Shown: positions 31,301-40,340 of the stretch, in pieces | Position numbering within the stretch: position 1 is the first letter of the stretch | Layout: every line of letters starts with the position of its first letter | Assembly (NCBI GenBank): GCA_947625905.1 | Contig: CANQQJ010000024.1 | Span: 1-53,248 of the forward strand | Reading direction: 5' to 3' | DNA from: an uncultured Clostridia bacterium | Lineage (GTDB): Bacteria; Bacillota; Clostridia; Monoglobales; Monoglobaceae | Length of the DNA: 53,248 bases | The notes under the pieces: generated by a model | Told to the model about the DNA's origin: nothing | Database searches by the model: none | Seen by the model: only the letters and a program-made list of their open reading frames with translations | Translations under genes and position numbers: made by a program

Positions 31301-34144
31301 AAACTCTATGCCGTCGGGCGCTGCGGGCAGGGCTATCTCCGAAGCCTCGCTTTCGGGAATGGTAACTTTAACGCCCGCGATAGCCTCATCAACAGGTTTG
31401 AGTTTCTCGGCAAATTCCATGGGATCCCAATCGTCCGTATATTTTTCGTCACACTTTTTTGAAAAATAGTTTCTCGGATTGAACTCCAGTATCTGCCACT
31501 CGTTAAGTACGGTTCCCATTCCGGCACCGCCTTCTTCGACAGATTTATTTTTAACTCTCTTAGAGAGATCTACATTCGCTCCGCTCTTATTCTTTGTCCC
31601 GTACTCATACAGACGCGCAAGACCGTTCTGCGCGCCGAATCTTGCCCAGCCTGTGGGGTCAAGGACAAACTCAGAGCCTCCTATTGTTCCGTTGTCGTCA
31701 ACAGTGGTGTTAAAGAATGTTGCCTGGCCTGCCGCTCCCCAAGGGCCGCCGAGATTATTGGCGCCGTTATTGCTGCGCACATTGTAGAGCGTGCAGTTAT
31801 AGAAAAGATATCCGTACTTTCTTAACTTGTCGGTATTTGGCGTTGTGATCGGAGAACCGTATGTTTTATCAGAAAATCCCTCCAGACCGAGCTTGCAGTT
31901 ATTGAATACGGCCGTGGCTCCGCCGTAAATATAGTCGGTGCCGCCAATAATATCACAGTTATTAAAGTAAATTCTGTCGCCCGCCGCATACAACGAGTCC
32001 TGACCGCCGCGGAGACGGATATTCTCAAACGTCAGCTTGTCGCCGTATGTGGCAACGGCGTGGCCCCTCTCGTTGAACACGCCCGAGCGCGCAAGCCATG
32101 TGCTTTCGCCGGCAGTGAATTTTTTGCCGGCTGCGGCTTGTTTGTCAAAATCGGCCTTGGTAACCTCCTTGCCTCTGAAATCCGCGGGAACTTCCTCCGC
32201 CGTATTTTCGCCGTTTGTCGAAACCGTTAAAGCGTCAGTGTCTCTCGCGGGAAGGTTCGGATAACTTGACAAAGGCGTAAGATGTGCGTCTTTCTGACCC
32301 TGAGTTACCATTACGGGAACACTGTTAATGATATGCAGATCCTTAACGGTGATATTGGATGCGTCCTTTTGAATAAGGAGAGCCGCCATTTTGTCCATGC
32401 CGCCGGTGTTGCCCAGTTCAAGCGCCCTGCTTACCGTCTCGGTAACAGACTTTCCGTCAACCGTGGTGTATGTAAGCTTTGTTCCCGTGGGAACAGCCTC
32501 TCCCAACTTGTACTCCTTGCCGCTTTCATCCTTCGGAGGATGAGCGTACCAGTCAATATTGGGGTTATACTTGCCGCTCAAATCGCAGTTTGCGGCTGCG
32601 TAACCCGTGCAGTAGTACCAGCTAAGCTCAACATTGCCCGAGGTTTTGGGAGTCTGCTGAAGAGTCACGAAACTCATGCCGCTGATCTCGACCTGTTCCT
32701 CATAGCTGCCCGGATCAATATTGATCGTAATCGGGTTTGATTCGGACGGATTGAGCGTCTTTGCCTTCGCCACCGCCGTTCTGATAGTTTTAAAATTGGT
32801 TTCCGACTCCGCCGCCGAGGGGTCGACCGTCAAAACCTTCGGCTCCACGGCCGGAGCTTTCGTGGGATCGGCCGTTACAGCCGGAGCAGACGAAACTGTC
32901 GGTTCGTTAGTTTCCGAGGGAACGGGAGCGCCGCTCGGTTCCGCTGTTTCGGCGGGTGTCAAGGGTTCAGCCGTTGCCGCGGGTGCTGACGGCTCCGCCG
33001 TCTCTTCGGGCTCGGGCGTGTCGGCCGGTTCGGTTCCGTCATTATAGAATCTTATGTACACATAATTGCCCGCGTAATCTGCTGTAGTGGTTATATCAAG
33101 AGTAACCGCGCCCGAGGCAGTTGCGTTTGTCAAATCGGCAATGTTTTCGCTGTACGCGCCCCAACCTTCGCTCTTGATAACAATGCTGTCGGTCACGGCT
33201 GTGCCGCCCACTTTGATAACAGCCGAGGTAGTATTTTCTCCGCCCGCGGTCGCGGCATATACAGCAGCCTTGTTATACTTGCCGCCAAGATCAACATTCG
33301 GATATGTGATCGCAGCATTTCCTCTCAGGCCGTCACTCTGTCCAACATAGTTTTCGTCAAGATCCGTAAAATTAGAGCCGTTGCCGTTTGAAACCGCATT
33401 GCTCAAAACAACGCTTCCGCCGCTTGTGATCGAATCGCTGCCCATATAGAGATACAGACCGTCATTTTCTCCGTCCGACCGTTCCTCGGTATAGCCATAT
33501 CCGGGGCAGACTGTGGGCCTCGGAGTGCCCGTGGGCGGAGCCACATAATTCGCGTCGCCCTCTTTGATAACAAGATTTTTAAAGTTTCCGGTCATTCCGT
33601 TACTGCCAGAATGAAAAGCCGTTTTTATAAAAATCGCCTTTTCACCCTGCGCGGATTCTCCGCGGTTAAGCTCAACGGTCGAAAAATTCCAACTTGTGGT
33701 TGTGTCCTCACCCTGATAATTTTCTATCTTGGCGATCATAACGCCCTGTGTCATATCGGGGGCATCAACGGAACTGATTTTATTGCTGTCAAGGTTTTTA
33801 GTGTAATAAGCATCCGTCGCCGTGGTAGTACCATCAACAAGCGGCATTGCATACACGTACACGTCTGCGTTATAAGAGCTGAGCAGCGCCCAGTCGATCG
33901 TGACATCAATATACTCTGTCAGATTTGCCGTTCCCGCGTAAGCGATCGCGCCATTAGACGTGCCGTCAAGAAATTCATTACCAATCTTGAAATACTTGTT
34001 ATTGCCGTCTCCGGCCCAGCATGCTTGAAAATTTGAAAATGACGCGACGTTGTCGCCTTTCGCCGCGAATACCGGCATTGAGACAAACATTGTCATGATC
34101 ATTGCGATCACCAAAATCAAAGACATCGTTCTGCTTTTTCTCAT
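28340..34144 (-). CDS. S-layer-anchored pectin methylesterase (CE8) with carbohydrate-binding modules
   Basis: A 1934-residue secreted enzyme. The start at 34144 follows AAAGGAGC. A signal peptide ends near residue 27 (VSMPVFA). A first module and a CBM6-like module (about 210-375), then a Pro/Glu/Thr linker, lead to the CE8 beta-helix (about 450-905), with [11 protein letters not shown] and [17 protein letters not shown] carrying the catalytic Gln and Asp, and GGPWGAAG near the binding site. Ig-like modules and a second CBM6-like module follow, then about 100 residues of TPTPGTE repeats (near 1485-1581). Three S-layer-homology domains close the protein (about 1754-1934; [43 protein letters not shown]). 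It removes methyl esters from pectin at the cell surface. Confidence 0.93.
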   Translation of the reverse strand: MRKSRTMSLILVIAMIMTMFVSMPVFAAKGDNVASFSNFQACWAGDGNNKYFKIGNEFLDGTSNGAIAYAGTANLTEYIDVTIDWALLSSYNADVYVYAMPLVDGTTTATDAYYTKNLDSNKISSVDAPDMTQGVMIAKIENYQGEDTTTSWNFSTVELNRGESAQGEKAIFIKTAFHSGSNGMTGNFKNLVIKEGDANYVAPPTGTPRPTVCPGYGYTEERSDGENDGLYLYMGSDSITSGGSVVLSNAVSNGNGSNFTDLDENYVGQSDGLRGNAAITYPNVDLGGKYNKAAVYAATAGGENTTSAVIKVGGTAVTDSIVIKSEGWGAYSENIADLTNATASGAVTLDITTTADYAGNYVYIRFYNDGTEPADTPEPEETAEPSAPAATAEPLTPAETAEPSGAPVPSETNEPTVSSAPAVTADPTKAPAVEPKVLTVDPSAAESETNFKTIRTAVAKAKTLNPSESNPITINIDPGSYEEQVEISGMSFVTLQQTPKTSGNVELSWYYCTGYAAANCDLSGKYNPNIDWYAHPPKDESGKEYKLGEAVPTGTKLTYTTVDGKSVTETVSRALELGNTGGMDKMAALLIQKDASNITVKDLHIINSVPVMVTQGQKDAHLTPLSSYPNLPARDTDALTVSTNGENTAEEVPADFRGKEVTKADFDKQAAAGKKFTAGESTWLARSGVFNERGHAVATYGDKLTFENIRLRGGQDSLYAAGDRIYFNNCDIIGGTDYIYGGATAVFNNCKLGLEGFSDKTYGSPITTPNTDKLRKYGYLFYNCTLYNVRSNNGANNLGGPWGAAGQATFFNTTVDDNGTIGGSEFVLDPTGWARFGAQNGLARLYEYGTKNKSGANVDLSKRVKNKSVEEGGAGMGTVLNEWQILEFNPRNYFSKKCDEKYTDDWDPMEFAEKLKPVDEAIAGVKVTIPESEASEIALPAAPDGIEFKWESSSPNAVISADGTKIIVTRPAPGEDPIESEITLYARSATNKDYGDKAIIPIEITPTTDIENVFSMSVTISATAAAAEDCGYNISITKNGALIKAQTVTVNKGEKTAADTIDNIPATAEGIDYDIKIVSSSDDFTITSPENGEMTVKGQTGIAVPLNIKAEKQVDETISTNISYANTDGNKTYDLIALAKSNGADDDILKSDVITVTYTLDVTPETTGNGFIELRGDGNDIASRFLYSKLGHWNQLDTIDSGTGGFSGSDNTPNQWLNACGKFEKGVPSKVTVYINYKDQTITMEGTGSNNKTESYKFAEFPTKYEKGKLIMVITPGPEVFKMRDVWVTYKRVLADGETVKDPPTATTPEPEPTPDAATQYGTITENADGSATLNFGENSITTSNGGKMMTDGDIIRPDSVKATSDDIAVFTLPEIDLAGKYAKAVINMSKETGTNNNPNKVNLTVKVGETVVAEFRDLGTSGWNDYQDFTVDISNKTAKGQVTIEITGAGAGKYVGNFKYLKLIADPNAPTPKPDETPAPEETEAPKPTPGTEATPTPGTVEPTATPGMESTPTPGTEATPTPGIEATPTPGAESTPTPGTESTPTPGTEITPTPGTESTPTPGTEATPTPGTETTPEPLESQVFDGESPENVVVALPNPSVSVTQVTINGVSVPMESYTVENGVITFKSEFLNTLPNGVNTVVIDDAQGNAYSVDIEVSNTFEATPAPEPTNGPTTEPPTENTPEPSGESTSAPMPTRKPSYGTLGTGTNSNFSTGGTTAAATPTPTATAASEPAATAAPDTTITGPGPATGEVQMPFTDVAATDWYYPYVQNVYSMGIMNGESETLFGPNDTLTRGMLVTILGRFDKADTSAASPFTDVDPNEYYAPYIAWAAANGIVDGIGDNMFAPNDPVTREQAAKIITGYYAYKGEGPTGEWAIQLEYTDLSQISDWAVEGVMFCTMKQVMTGNDAGAFDPQSPITRAEFAAVMSRI

Positions 34145-34161
34145 TGTTTTTGCTCCTTTCG

Positions 34162-34186
34162 CGCCTTTTGATACACACAAAAGGCG
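34162..34186 (-). promoter_or_regulatory. Hairpin in the 5' untranslated region of the pectin methylesterase gene
   Basis: CGCCTTTT and AAAAGGCG pair around a 9-base loop, ending just before the ribosome site AAAGGAGC. There is no T run in the gene's direction, so it is more likely a stabilising or regulatory stem than a terminator. Confidence 0.5.
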
Positions 34187-34317
34187 ATAATTATTATAAT
34201 ATTTTAAATTTATTTACAGTTTTTTTGCAATTATATTATTATAATAACATTTATTAAGCAAATTTTCGAGACAAAGCGTATTCAATATTGGCCAAAAATT
34301 GCTGTGAGACAAAAAAT

Positions 34318-34582
34318 AAGGCTCCCCATCCTTTAGGAGGGGATAATCAGCAAGCTTGCTTGCGGGTTCAAAGCTATCTTTCAAAATTGCTTGCAATTTT
34401 GACCAAGAGCTTCCTTAATGCAGTCTGCGCAGCAGACTGAGGGGAAGGCCTATTCGCTAATCATTACGTTCCCACCTCCGTCTTTTCGCCTTCGGCGAAA
34501 ATCCACCTCCTCCCCGGAGGAGGCAACCCCTTCCACCGCTATCGCGGTCCCCCTCCCCCACCTTACGGCAGGGGAGGCAAAA
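34318..34582. repeat. Cluster of REP-like hairpins (includes copy 2)
   Basis: There is no gene between 34187 and 34585. The stretch holds at least six palindromes in a row, among them CAAAATTGCTTGCAATTTTG, CAGTCTGCGCAGCAGACTG, TTTTCGCCTTCGGCGAAAA, CCTCCTCCCCGGAGGAGG and CTCCCCCACC with GGGGAG. Part of it (34470-34525) repeats the element at 28247-28294. It looks like nested short repeats between two minus-strand genes. Confidence 0.6.
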
Positions 34583-34585
34583 AAT

Positions 34586-35500
34586 TTATTTTACGCTTTC
34601 GGCTACTTTCAAAAGCTCGTCGCCCGTGACGGCGCTGTTTCCGGAGAGGACCGCGACCGAGACTCCGCCTTCCTCCCACTCCGCCGAGCTGTCGGTCACG
34701 GCGGCGGCGCAGCCGTGGATCTCACATTCGGAAACCGGCGCGTCATAGCTTGTCGTATACTTTGTTTTATCGTTGATGATCCTCTCATGCACCGTGAAAA
34801 CATCCGTTCCGTTTGAGTATCCGACCACCGCATAATCGCCCGAGAGAACGCCGTCCTTCGCGAATCCCTCGACATACAGGAAGGAATATCCTTCGGGCAG
34901 GTACTCGGGCTCCAGAAGCTCAAAATTCAGTCCGCTCTTAAACTTTTCGAACTCATCAAGCGTCGTGCAGACCTTGATATTCTCGTTTTCGTCCGGGATC
35001 AGCCCGCCTTTGCTTGCGGCGCTGACCGAAACGCGCACTTCGTCCTTATCGACTACTCCGGTTTCGTACATAAGGTCGATCCATCTCTGAGCGTCATACT
35101 TCACTCCGTTTTCGTCATACAGCTCAATATCGTTCTCATCGAGGCCGCCCTCAAGCTCGGTGACCGGCTTGCCGTCTTTGTCGAACACCCTGCCGCTCAG
35201 CGCCTCGGGCAGCGTAAACATCACCCCGCTGCTGTCGGTCTCAATTATTACGTTATGTCCCGTTGATATTGTTTTTACTATTCTCTCAACGAATCCGCCC
35301 GCGAACGCGAGCTGCGTCAAGCCCGCGACTACCGCGACCGCCGCTGCGACGGCTATGACCTTTTTTACGCGGGATCTCTTTTTTGTTTTGTTAAGCACTT
35401 CTTTTTTCATAATAATTCGCTCCTCCTCTGTCAGCTCGGCGGGCTCGTATCCGCTCAGATCGAGCTCCGTGCCGTTTAGATAATCATACTCATTTTTCAT
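34586..35500 (-). CDS. Membrane anti-sigma factor (DUF4367-type)
   Basis: A 304-residue protein. The start at 35500 follows GAGGAG, which lies inside the end of the sigma-factor gene. A short cytoplasmic N-terminus (NEYDYLNGTELDLSGYEPAE) precedes one membrane helix (KVIAVAAAVAVVAGLTQLAFA) and an outside domain whose end (FELLEPEYLPEGYSFLYVE; GDELLKVAESV) is DUF4367-like. It overlaps the ECF sigma gene by 11 bases (ATGAAAAATGA), so the two are translated together. It should hold the sigma factor until an envelope signal arrives. Confidence 0.82.
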   Translation of the reverse strand: MKNEYDYLNGTELDLSGYEPAELTEEERIIMKKEVLNKTKKRSRVKKVIAVAAAVAVVAGLTQLAFAGGFVERIVKTISTGHNVIIETDSSGVMFTLPEALSGRVFDKDGKPVTELEGGLDENDIELYDENGVKYDAQRWIDLMYETGVVDKDEVRVSVSAASKGGLIPDENENIKVCTTLDEFEKFKSGLNFELLEPEYLPEGYSFLYVEGFAKDGVLSGDYAVVGYSNGTDVFTVHERIINDKTKYTTSYDAPVSECEIHGCAAAVTDSSAEWEEGGVSVAVLSGNSAVTGDELLKVAESVK

Positions 35501-36041
35501 AAAAATCACTCCTCGGAAGATGACATCTCAGTCTTTTTCTGCCTCTTGACAATCGGCTGTACAGGACCGAAGGTTCCTCGCCGCAGCTTTCGGCTATCTC
35601 GCGCACCGATTCGGAAAGGATATACCTTCGGTAAAACAGCCTTCGGTCGCGGGGCTTAAGAGAATTCAGCAGCTCAAATATCTCCTTCATCGTCTCTTTT
35701 CTTATCAGCTCCGCGTCCGCTCCGCTTTCGTCCTCGGCGTCCTCGCTCAAGGTCTCGCCGCCAAGCTCATTGTAATACTTACGCTTATAGTCTATGCACT
35801 TGTATTTGCACACCGCGCCTATCCAGTTTTTCAGAGAATTTTTCTCTGGGTCAAATCTCTCGATATTGCTCCAGACCGAAAACAAAACGTCGTTGACGCA
35901 CTCGCCGATATGGTCGGGCAGCATATACAGATGCTTCGCGGCTATCGCCTTGATAAGCCCGCCGTATTTTTCGATAAGGCCCTCAAGGGCAGCCTCGTCT
36001 CCCGCTTTCAGTCCCTCCGTCAGCCGCTCGTCGGTTTCCAT
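35490..36041 (-). CDS. ECF RNA polymerase sigma factor
   Basis: A 183-residue sigma-70 family protein. Region 2 is seen in LIEKYGGLIKAIAAKHL and CVNDVLFSVWSNIERFDPEK with SLKNWIGAVCKYKCIDYKRK. Region 4 is LNSLKPRDRRLFYRRYILSE with VREIAESCGEEPSVLYSRLS. Region 3 is absent, as expected for ECF members. The start at 36041 follows AAGAAGGTGATG. It is co-translated with its anti-sigma partner, so it probably answers envelope conditions; no matching promoter motif was identified in the window. Confidence 0.9.
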   Translation of the reverse strand: METDERLTEGLKAGDEAALEGLIEKYGGLIKAIAAKHLYMLPDHIGECVNDVLFSVWSNIERFDPEKNSLKNWIGAVCKYKCIDYKRKYYNELGGETLSEDAEDESGADAELIRKETMKEIFELLNSLKPRDRRLFYRRYILSESVREIAESCGEEPSVLYSRLSRGRKRLRCHLPRSDFYEK

Positions 36042-36110
36042 ACCATCACCTTCTTTTTAAGAATTTAAGAAGCGCTTCTACTTATTAATACGAATCAAAA
36101 ATCAAAATCT

Positions 36111-36146
36111 GTCAAAAAAATAAGATCCCCTTAATTTCGGGGGACC
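36111..36146 (-). terminator. Terminator of the solute-binding protein gene
   Basis: Minus-strand CCCC and GGGG pair around CGAAATTAA, followed within six bases by TTTTTTT. The stem overlaps the end of the coding sequence. Confidence 0.55.
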
Positions 36147-36979
36147 TGACCAATATTCTCAAGGCGCGCGTCAAACTCGGCTCGAAGCGCGTTATCGCCG
36201 TTTATATAGGCCTTTCGCAGATCAAGCAGCGTGCCGTCGGTTCGGAACTCGTCAAGAACGCCGTTTATTTCGCGCAGCAACTTTGTGTTTCCGTCCGCCG
36301 CCGCGATCGAGTATCTGCGGCGGTCGATATCGTCCTCTTTTATCACAAACAGCGGATACTCGGCGACGAACTCCTCCGCCTCGCGGCCGTCGCAGAACAT
36401 AATGTCGATATCGCCGCGCAGCATAGCGCCCTCGAGCTCGGCTCGGTTCGGATACGCGCTCATGTTCGAGAGCCCGAGCTCGTCCGTGAGATACTTCTGC
36501 GGCAGGCTGCCCGATACCGCGCCGACGTTCCGCGCCAGCTTAAGGTCGCCCTCTCCGTTTATCTCCGCGTTGCCGCCGTTTGCCACGATCGACGACGCAA
36601 GCGTTATGTAGCTGTCTGAAAAATCAATCTTGCGCCGCATAACGTCGGTCGCCTCGAGCGCCGAAACGGCAATATCCGCGAGCCCGCAGTTCAGCGAGTC
36701 GGCCAGATATTCTCGGTCCATCGGATAAAACGCCGCCGTCATGCCAAGCCTCTCAGCAAGCAGCAAAGCGAGCGACGGGTCAAAGCCCAGCAGTTCGCCG
36801 CTCGGGTCGGTGTAAACAAACGGCTCGTTTTCGGGAGCGCACGCGATTCTGAGCACGGTGTTGTCGGGCTCGGCCAGCGACTTGCTGTCGCTGTTAAAAA
36901 GCCTTGCCGGCTCCGAGCAGGAGACCGCGAGCATGGCGGCAAGTATTAACATAACAGCCGAAAAGCATTTGCGCCTCAT
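36131..36979 (-). CDS. Extracellular solute-binding lipoprotein, family 3
   Basis: A 282-residue lipoprotein with lipobox LAVSC near residue 21. The mature part is a family 3 binding fold: VLRIACAPENEPFVYTD, GELLGFDPSLALLLAERLGM, LADIAVSALEATDVMRRKIDFSDSY and the C-terminal DEFRTDGTLLDLRKAY. This family usually feeds polar amino acids to ABC importers or forms the sensing part of receptors. No permease or ATPase is nearby. It begins 48 bases after a sensor kinase gene in the same direction, so it may be a ligand-sensing partner of that kinase; this is inference. Confidence 0.85.
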   Translation of the reverse strand: MRRKCFSAVMLILAAMLAVSCSEPARLFNSDSKSLAEPDNTVLRIACAPENEPFVYTDPSGELLGFDPSLALLLAERLGMTAAFYPMDREYLADSLNCGLADIAVSALEATDVMRRKIDFSDSYITLASSIVANGGNAEINGEGDLKLARNVGAVSGSLPQKYLTDELGLSNMSAYPNRAELEGAMLRGDIDIMFCDGREAEEFVAEYPLFVIKEDDIDRRRYSIAAADGNTKLLREINGVLDEFRTDGTLLDLRKAYINGDNALRAEFDARLENIGQVPRN

Positions 36980-37027
36980 GATATCGCTCCTTGATCACAC
37001 ATAGTTCGGTCGGGTTTTGCTCCGTTT

Positions 37028-38818
37028 CTATTTTGTCGTCGCGGTGGGCAGGTTTATTATGACATTGGTAAACTTCCCGTATTCGCTCTCGATGGTTATG
37101 GTCCCGCCATGGCTCTCGATGATCTCTTTCGCGATCGAAAGCCCCAGGCCCGTGCCGCCCTTTTCGCGCGTCCTCGCCCTGTCAACTCTGAAAAATCTGT
37201 CGAACACATGCTCAAGATCGGACTTGGGTATGCCGTAGCCGTTGTCCTTGACTTTTATGTAAACCTCGTTGTACATACTGCCGGCGGCTATATTGACATA
37301 TCCGCCTTTCCTGCCGTACTTCACGGCGTTTGAGACTATGTTGACGATCGCGCGCTCGATCTGAACGGGGTCTGCGTACATCTGCGGCAGCTCGCTGACC
37401 GCCACCAGCTCGAGCTTGATGTCGTTCTGCTCCGCCTCGAGCGCGAATCGGCTCACGATGCCGCGCAGCATATCCTCGATCGAGAACACCTGCTTTTTCA
37501 TGCTGAACTTCTGCACGTCGAATTTTGACAAATCAAGCAGGTTGCGCACAAGCTCGGTCATCTTGTCGGCCTCGCTCTCTATTGTGGTCAAAAACTTTTT
37601 GAGTATTGCCTTGTCGTCAAGATAGCCGTTGAGCAGTGTCTCGGTGTGGGTCTTTATGATAAACAGCGGGGTCTTGAGCTCGTGGGAAACCTCGGCTACA
37701 AACTCGCGGCGCGCCACCTCAAGATTGAACTGCTCGGTAAAGTCCTCAAACACGCAAACTATGCCCGCCGTGCGGTCGTTGTCCATTTTAAACGGCACAA
37801 AGTATATCCTGATATGTTTGCCGTCGTAAATAATATCGCGTATCTCGGATGAGTATTTGTCAAGATATGTGAATTCCGCCATGCAGACGCCCGCCTCCAG
37901 CTTGTCGAAAAACTCGTCAAACAGCGGAACATCCTCTTCGGAAATATCCAGCAGCTCCGCCGCCGCGGGATTTATGTGGATAAGCTTCTGGTCGGTGTCA
38001 AACGCCATGATTCCGTTGGTTATATGCTCCAGAATAACGTCGACCTTGTGCTTGTCAGCGCCCATCTGGCTGATGGTCTTGCTCATGACTCTGCCCATGT
38101 GGTTAAACGCCTGCGACAGCGAGCCGATCTCGTCGGTTCGGTTCAGGTCGGACGGCATGTCGTAAACGCCCCGCGCGAAGCTGTCGGCCCTGCGGGCCAG
38201 CTTGCGCAGCGGCTGGGTGACCGAGCGCGAAACATACACCGCCGCGCCCGCGGAAAGCAGACACGCCAAAAGCAGCATCCACAGCATTATAATAAGCAGG
38301 ATGTAGACGACGCCGTGAAGCTCGCTTTTGTCGTCGGTCACATATATAACGTATTCGCCGGTCGTGTCATTGAGGGGCGCAAGATACGCGGCGTAGTCCA
38401 GCACATCGCCGCCCGAGCCCGCGCTGCCGCCTTTTGTGTGGCGCTCAAGCGCGTCGACCAGATTTGACGTTTTGGTTATGCGGTCCTGCATCAAATATGT
38501 AGGCGCTACTACCTCGCCGCCGGGCGCCGCCAGAATATAGCACTTGCGGTTTTGGCCAAGCCCCAGCTGCGCCGTGTAATCGCGGATCAGATTTTCCGTT
38601 TTATACTGCTTGACGAACTCTCTGTCGGCCGAGCTCATCACGCTCTGCACGGCGGCGCCGAGCCCGCCCGACACGACCGCGTCCGTCCGGTCCTCGAACT
38701 CGTTTTCAAAGCGCGAGGTCACGCAGTAGACCGAGATGATCCCGAACGCCGCTATAAGCAGCACCGCCACCGCCATGAATATGGCGACCGTCTTATAAAT
38801 CAATTTATTTTTCAGCAT
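37028..38818 (-). CDS. WalK/VicK-like sensor histidine kinase without adjacent response regulator
   Basis: A 596-residue membrane kinase. It has a first membrane helix near residues 7-31 (VAIFMAVAVLLIAAFGIISVY), an outside sensor domain of about 140 residues, a second helix (VYILLIIMLWMLLLACLL) and a HAMP domain (RSVTQPLRKLARRADSFARG). A PAS domain (ILEHITNGIMAFDTDQKLIHI) and HisKA with SHELKTPLFIIKTH follow. The HATPase has IVNIVSNAVKYG, VKDNGYGIPK and GGTGLGLSIAKEI. The order matches WalK, but a WalR-type partner is not beside it. It probably shares a transcript with the solute-binding lipoprotein. Confidence 0.9.
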   Translation of the reverse strand: MLKNKLIYKTVAIFMAVAVLLIAAFGIISVYCVTSRFENEFEDRTDAVVSGGLGAAVQSVMSSADREFVKQYKTENLIRDYTAQLGLGQNRKCYILAAPGGEVVAPTYLMQDRITKTSNLVDALERHTKGGSAGSGGDVLDYAAYLAPLNDTTGEYVIYVTDDKSELHGVVYILLIIMLWMLLLACLLSAGAAVYVSRSVTQPLRKLARRADSFARGVYDMPSDLNRTDEIGSLSQAFNHMGRVMSKTISQMGADKHKVDVILEHITNGIMAFDTDQKLIHINPAAAELLDISEEDVPLFDEFFDKLEAGVCMAEFTYLDKYSSEIRDIIYDGKHIRIYFVPFKMDNDRTAGIVCVFEDFTEQFNLEVARREFVAEVSHELKTPLFIIKTHTETLLNGYLDDKAILKKFLTTIESEADKMTELVRNLLDLSKFDVQKFSMKKQVFSIEDMLRGIVSRFALEAEQNDIKLELVAVSELPQMYADPVQIERAIVNIVSNAVKYGRKGGYVNIAAGSMYNEVYIKVKDNGYGIPKSDLEHVFDRFFRVDRARTREKGGTGLGLSIAKEIIESHGGTITIESEYGKFTNVIINLPTATTK

Positions 38819-38848
38819 CTTTAATTCTCCGAAACAAAATATATATTA

Positions 38849-38877
38849 ATTATAACATTAAAAAAAGATATATACAA
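38849..38877 (-). promoter_or_regulatory. Promoter of the sensor kinase gene
   Basis: Minus-strand TTGTAT (38872-38877), a 17-base spacer and TATAAT (38849-38854). Confidence 0.75.
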
Positions 38878-38906
38878 GAAAATTTTTTATGTTCCCGATA
38901 AATATC

Positions 38907-38935
38907 TTGCAATTTGATATATAAAGCTGTATAAT
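38907..38935 (+). promoter_or_regulatory. Promoter of the DUF2752-TM2 gene pair
   Basis: TTGCAA (38907-38912), a 17-base spacer and TATAAT (38930-38935), divergent from the kinase promoter. Confidence 0.75.
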
Positions 38936-38983
38936 TATACAAGGTATATTTTTATATTATTGCTTAATTGCGGAGGTGGAAAA

Positions 38984-39355
38984 ATGAACAGACGGGCCGC
39001 GCGTGTCGCCGCGCTGTACGCGGCGCTGTTTTTGACGGCTGCCGCGCTTTTCTTTCTTCTGAGCCGCGGCGCAGTTCATTTCGTCTGCCCGTTCCGCGAG
39101 ATAACCGGCCTGCGCTGCCCCGGCTGCGGCAACACAAACGCGCTGCTGGCGGCCGCGCGCGGAGAATTTTATGAAGCGTTTATGTGCAATCCGATGTTTT
39201 TTCCCGAGGCGGCTCTGGCCGCGGCGGGCGTGATCTGCCTTTCTGCGCTGTACATAAAAAATACGAGGCCGTCAAAGGCGGCCGCCGCGGTTTTCATTGT
39301 CGGCGCCGCGCTCATACTGCTGTGGGGAATTGTCAGAAATATATTTAATTTATAA
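38984..39355 (+). CDS. DUF2752 membrane protein
   Basis: A 123-residue protein with about three hydrophobic segments (VAALYAALFLTAAALFFLL; PEAALAAAGVICLSALYI; AAAVFIVGAALILLWGIV). The DUF2752 signature CPFREITGLRCPGCGNTNALLAAARGEF (split here: CPFREITGLRCPGCG then NTNALLAAARGEF) and the following CNPMF are intact. The paired cysteines may bind metal or form disulfides. The function of the family is unknown. The start at 38984 follows CGGAGGTGG. It is 25 bases ahead of the TM2 gene, with which it is often paired. Confidence 0.85.
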   Translation: MNRRAARVAALYAALFLTAAALFFLLSRGAVHFVCPFREITGLRCPGCGNTNALLAAARGEFYEAFMCNPMFFPEAALAAAGVICLSALYIKNTRPSKAAAAVFIVGAALILLWGIVRNIFNL

Positions 39356-39380
39356 TTTTTAAGAAAGAAGGTTTTTTAAA

Positions 39381-39785
39381 ATGATTTGTTCAAACTGCGG
39401 AAACGAAATAGCCAACGACGCCAAATTCTGTTCCGTGTGCGGCAGCCCCGCGCCCGTTCAAAACAGCGGCGCCGAAAACGCCGCTCCGAATTATCAGAAC
39501 GCGGCGCCGAATTATCAAAATGCCGCTCCGAATTATCAGAACGCGGCGAATCAATACGCCGCGCCCAAGTCGCGGCTCCTTGCCGGGATCCTCGGACTTT
39601 TATTCGGAGGCATCGGCGTGCATAACTTTTACTTGGGCAACACCACCCGCGCGGTGATACAGATCGTGGTGACCTGCGTGACCTGCGGTATCGGCGCGAT
39701 ATGGGGCTTTGTAGAGGGAATATTGATCCTCTGCAGACAGATAAACACCGACGGCTGCGGCATACCTCTTAAAAACGACTGCTAA
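39381..39785 (+). CDS. TM2-domain protein with N-terminal zinc ribbon
   Basis: A 134-residue membrane protein. Residues 1-22 are a zinc ribbon (CSNCGNEIANDAKFCSVCG). A linker of three tandem NAAPNYQ repeats follows (about 34-55). The TM2 domain holds two helices (LLAGILGLLFGGIGVHNFYLG and IQIVVTCVTCGIGAIWGFVEG, each read across the motif GxxGxHxFYLG). TM2 proteins are of unknown function. It is probably co-transcribed with the DUF2752 gene and ended by the hairpin at 39811-39856. Confidence 0.88.
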   Translation: MICSNCGNEIANDAKFCSVCGSPAPVQNSGAENAAPNYQNAAPNYQNAAPNYQNAANQYAAPKSRLLAGILGLLFGGIGVHNFYLGNTTRAVIQIVVTCVTCGIGAIWGFVEGILILCRQINTDGCGIPLKNDC

Positions 39786-39810
39786 AAGCTTATTTCAACA
39801 TCTTAAACCA

Positions 39811-39856
39811 CCCGCCGCGGGGAGCGCCAAAAGCGTCGTTCCTCCGCGGCGTTTTT
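39811..39856 (+). terminator. Terminator of the DUF2752-TM2 transcript
   Basis: CGCCGCGGGG and CCTCCGCGGCG pair across a loop of about 18 bases and are followed by TTTTT. Confidence 0.75.
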
Positions 39857-39886
39857 ACGATATACCGCAATTTTTCATCAAATCTC

Positions 39887-39915
39887 TTGACAAACTTGTC
39901 GAAATATAGTATTCT
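39887..39915 (+). promoter_or_regulatory. Promoter of a candidate non-coding transcript
   Basis: TTGACA (39887-39892), a 17-base spacer and TATTCT (39910-39915), with no well-placed gene start downstream. Confidence 0.6.
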
Positions 39916-39921
39916 GTTTAT

Positions 39922-40172
39922 ACATGCTGCAAAACATATAATGCGAAAGTTTTTATTTTAAATCTGAATTTTCATTTGGAAGCATTGCCTTGTTTTGATT
40001 ATTTGTTACACTTTATTAAAACCGCGCGGCAGTATGCGGCGGCGAATGCTTTTGATATTAATAATTATTGTATTATATGCGATGCTTCCGATGGAACAAA
40101 GGTTTTCTATCAAATATACGGTTTGATGTCAAAAAAAACAGCCGAAGCTTTTCCGCTTTCGGCTGTTTTTCT
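39922..40172 (+). ncRNA. Candidate 250-base non-coding RNA between the TM2 gene and the CRISPR locus
   Basis: A good promoter (39887-39915) is followed about 250 bases later by a strong terminator hairpin, ACAGCCGAAGC with GCTTTCGGCTGT and TTTTT (40138-40170). The one sizeable frame in it (39976-40236) lacks a ribosome site, has unconvincing composition and runs through the terminator, so it is probably not coding. A small RNA or a decayed gene would fit. Its position just before the CRISPR locus is notable but unexplained. Confidence 0.4.
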
Positions 40173-40285
40173 TTGCTGCCGCAGCCGACAGACGGATAAT
40201 CCGCTCGCCGATTCACAAAAAGTCGTGTTTAAATAATATTTTCATGAGCAATTTTTTGTACATGAAACGTGCTATAATAAAATTG

Positions 40286-40307
40286 AACACGGCGCATAAA
40301 CCGTGTT
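40286..40307 (+). promoter_or_regulatory. Inverted repeat overlapping the -35 box of the crRNA-like RNA gene
   Basis: AACACGG and CCGTGTT pair around an 8-base loop; the right arm ends inside TTGACA (40306-40311). It is a possible operator. A TATAAT at 40273-40278 just upstream may belong to another, weaker promoter. Confidence 0.45.
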
Positions 40308-40334
40308 GACATTTTGACACGACTGCGATATAAT
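40306..40334 (+). promoter_or_regulatory. Consensus promoter of the crRNA-like RNA
   Basis: TTGACA (40306-40311), exactly 17 bases, then TATAAT (40329-40334): a full-consensus sigma-A promoter. Its predicted start (about 40341) lies just before a diverged CRISPR repeat, with no coding frame following. Confidence 0.85.
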
Positions 40335-40340
40335 ATAACT

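Noticed and set aside
39976..40236. Possible 86-residue protein
   Set aside because: There is no ribosome site, and the frame runs through a strong terminator hairpin. The stretch is better read as non-coding.
40244..40309. A 21-residue mini-ORF (MSNFLYMKRAIIKLNTAHKPC) before the crRNA-like RNA, considered as a CreT-type toxin
   Set aside because: It lacks a ribosome site and a clear promoter of its own, and runs across the inverted repeat and -35 box. The evidence is too weak to call it a toxin.
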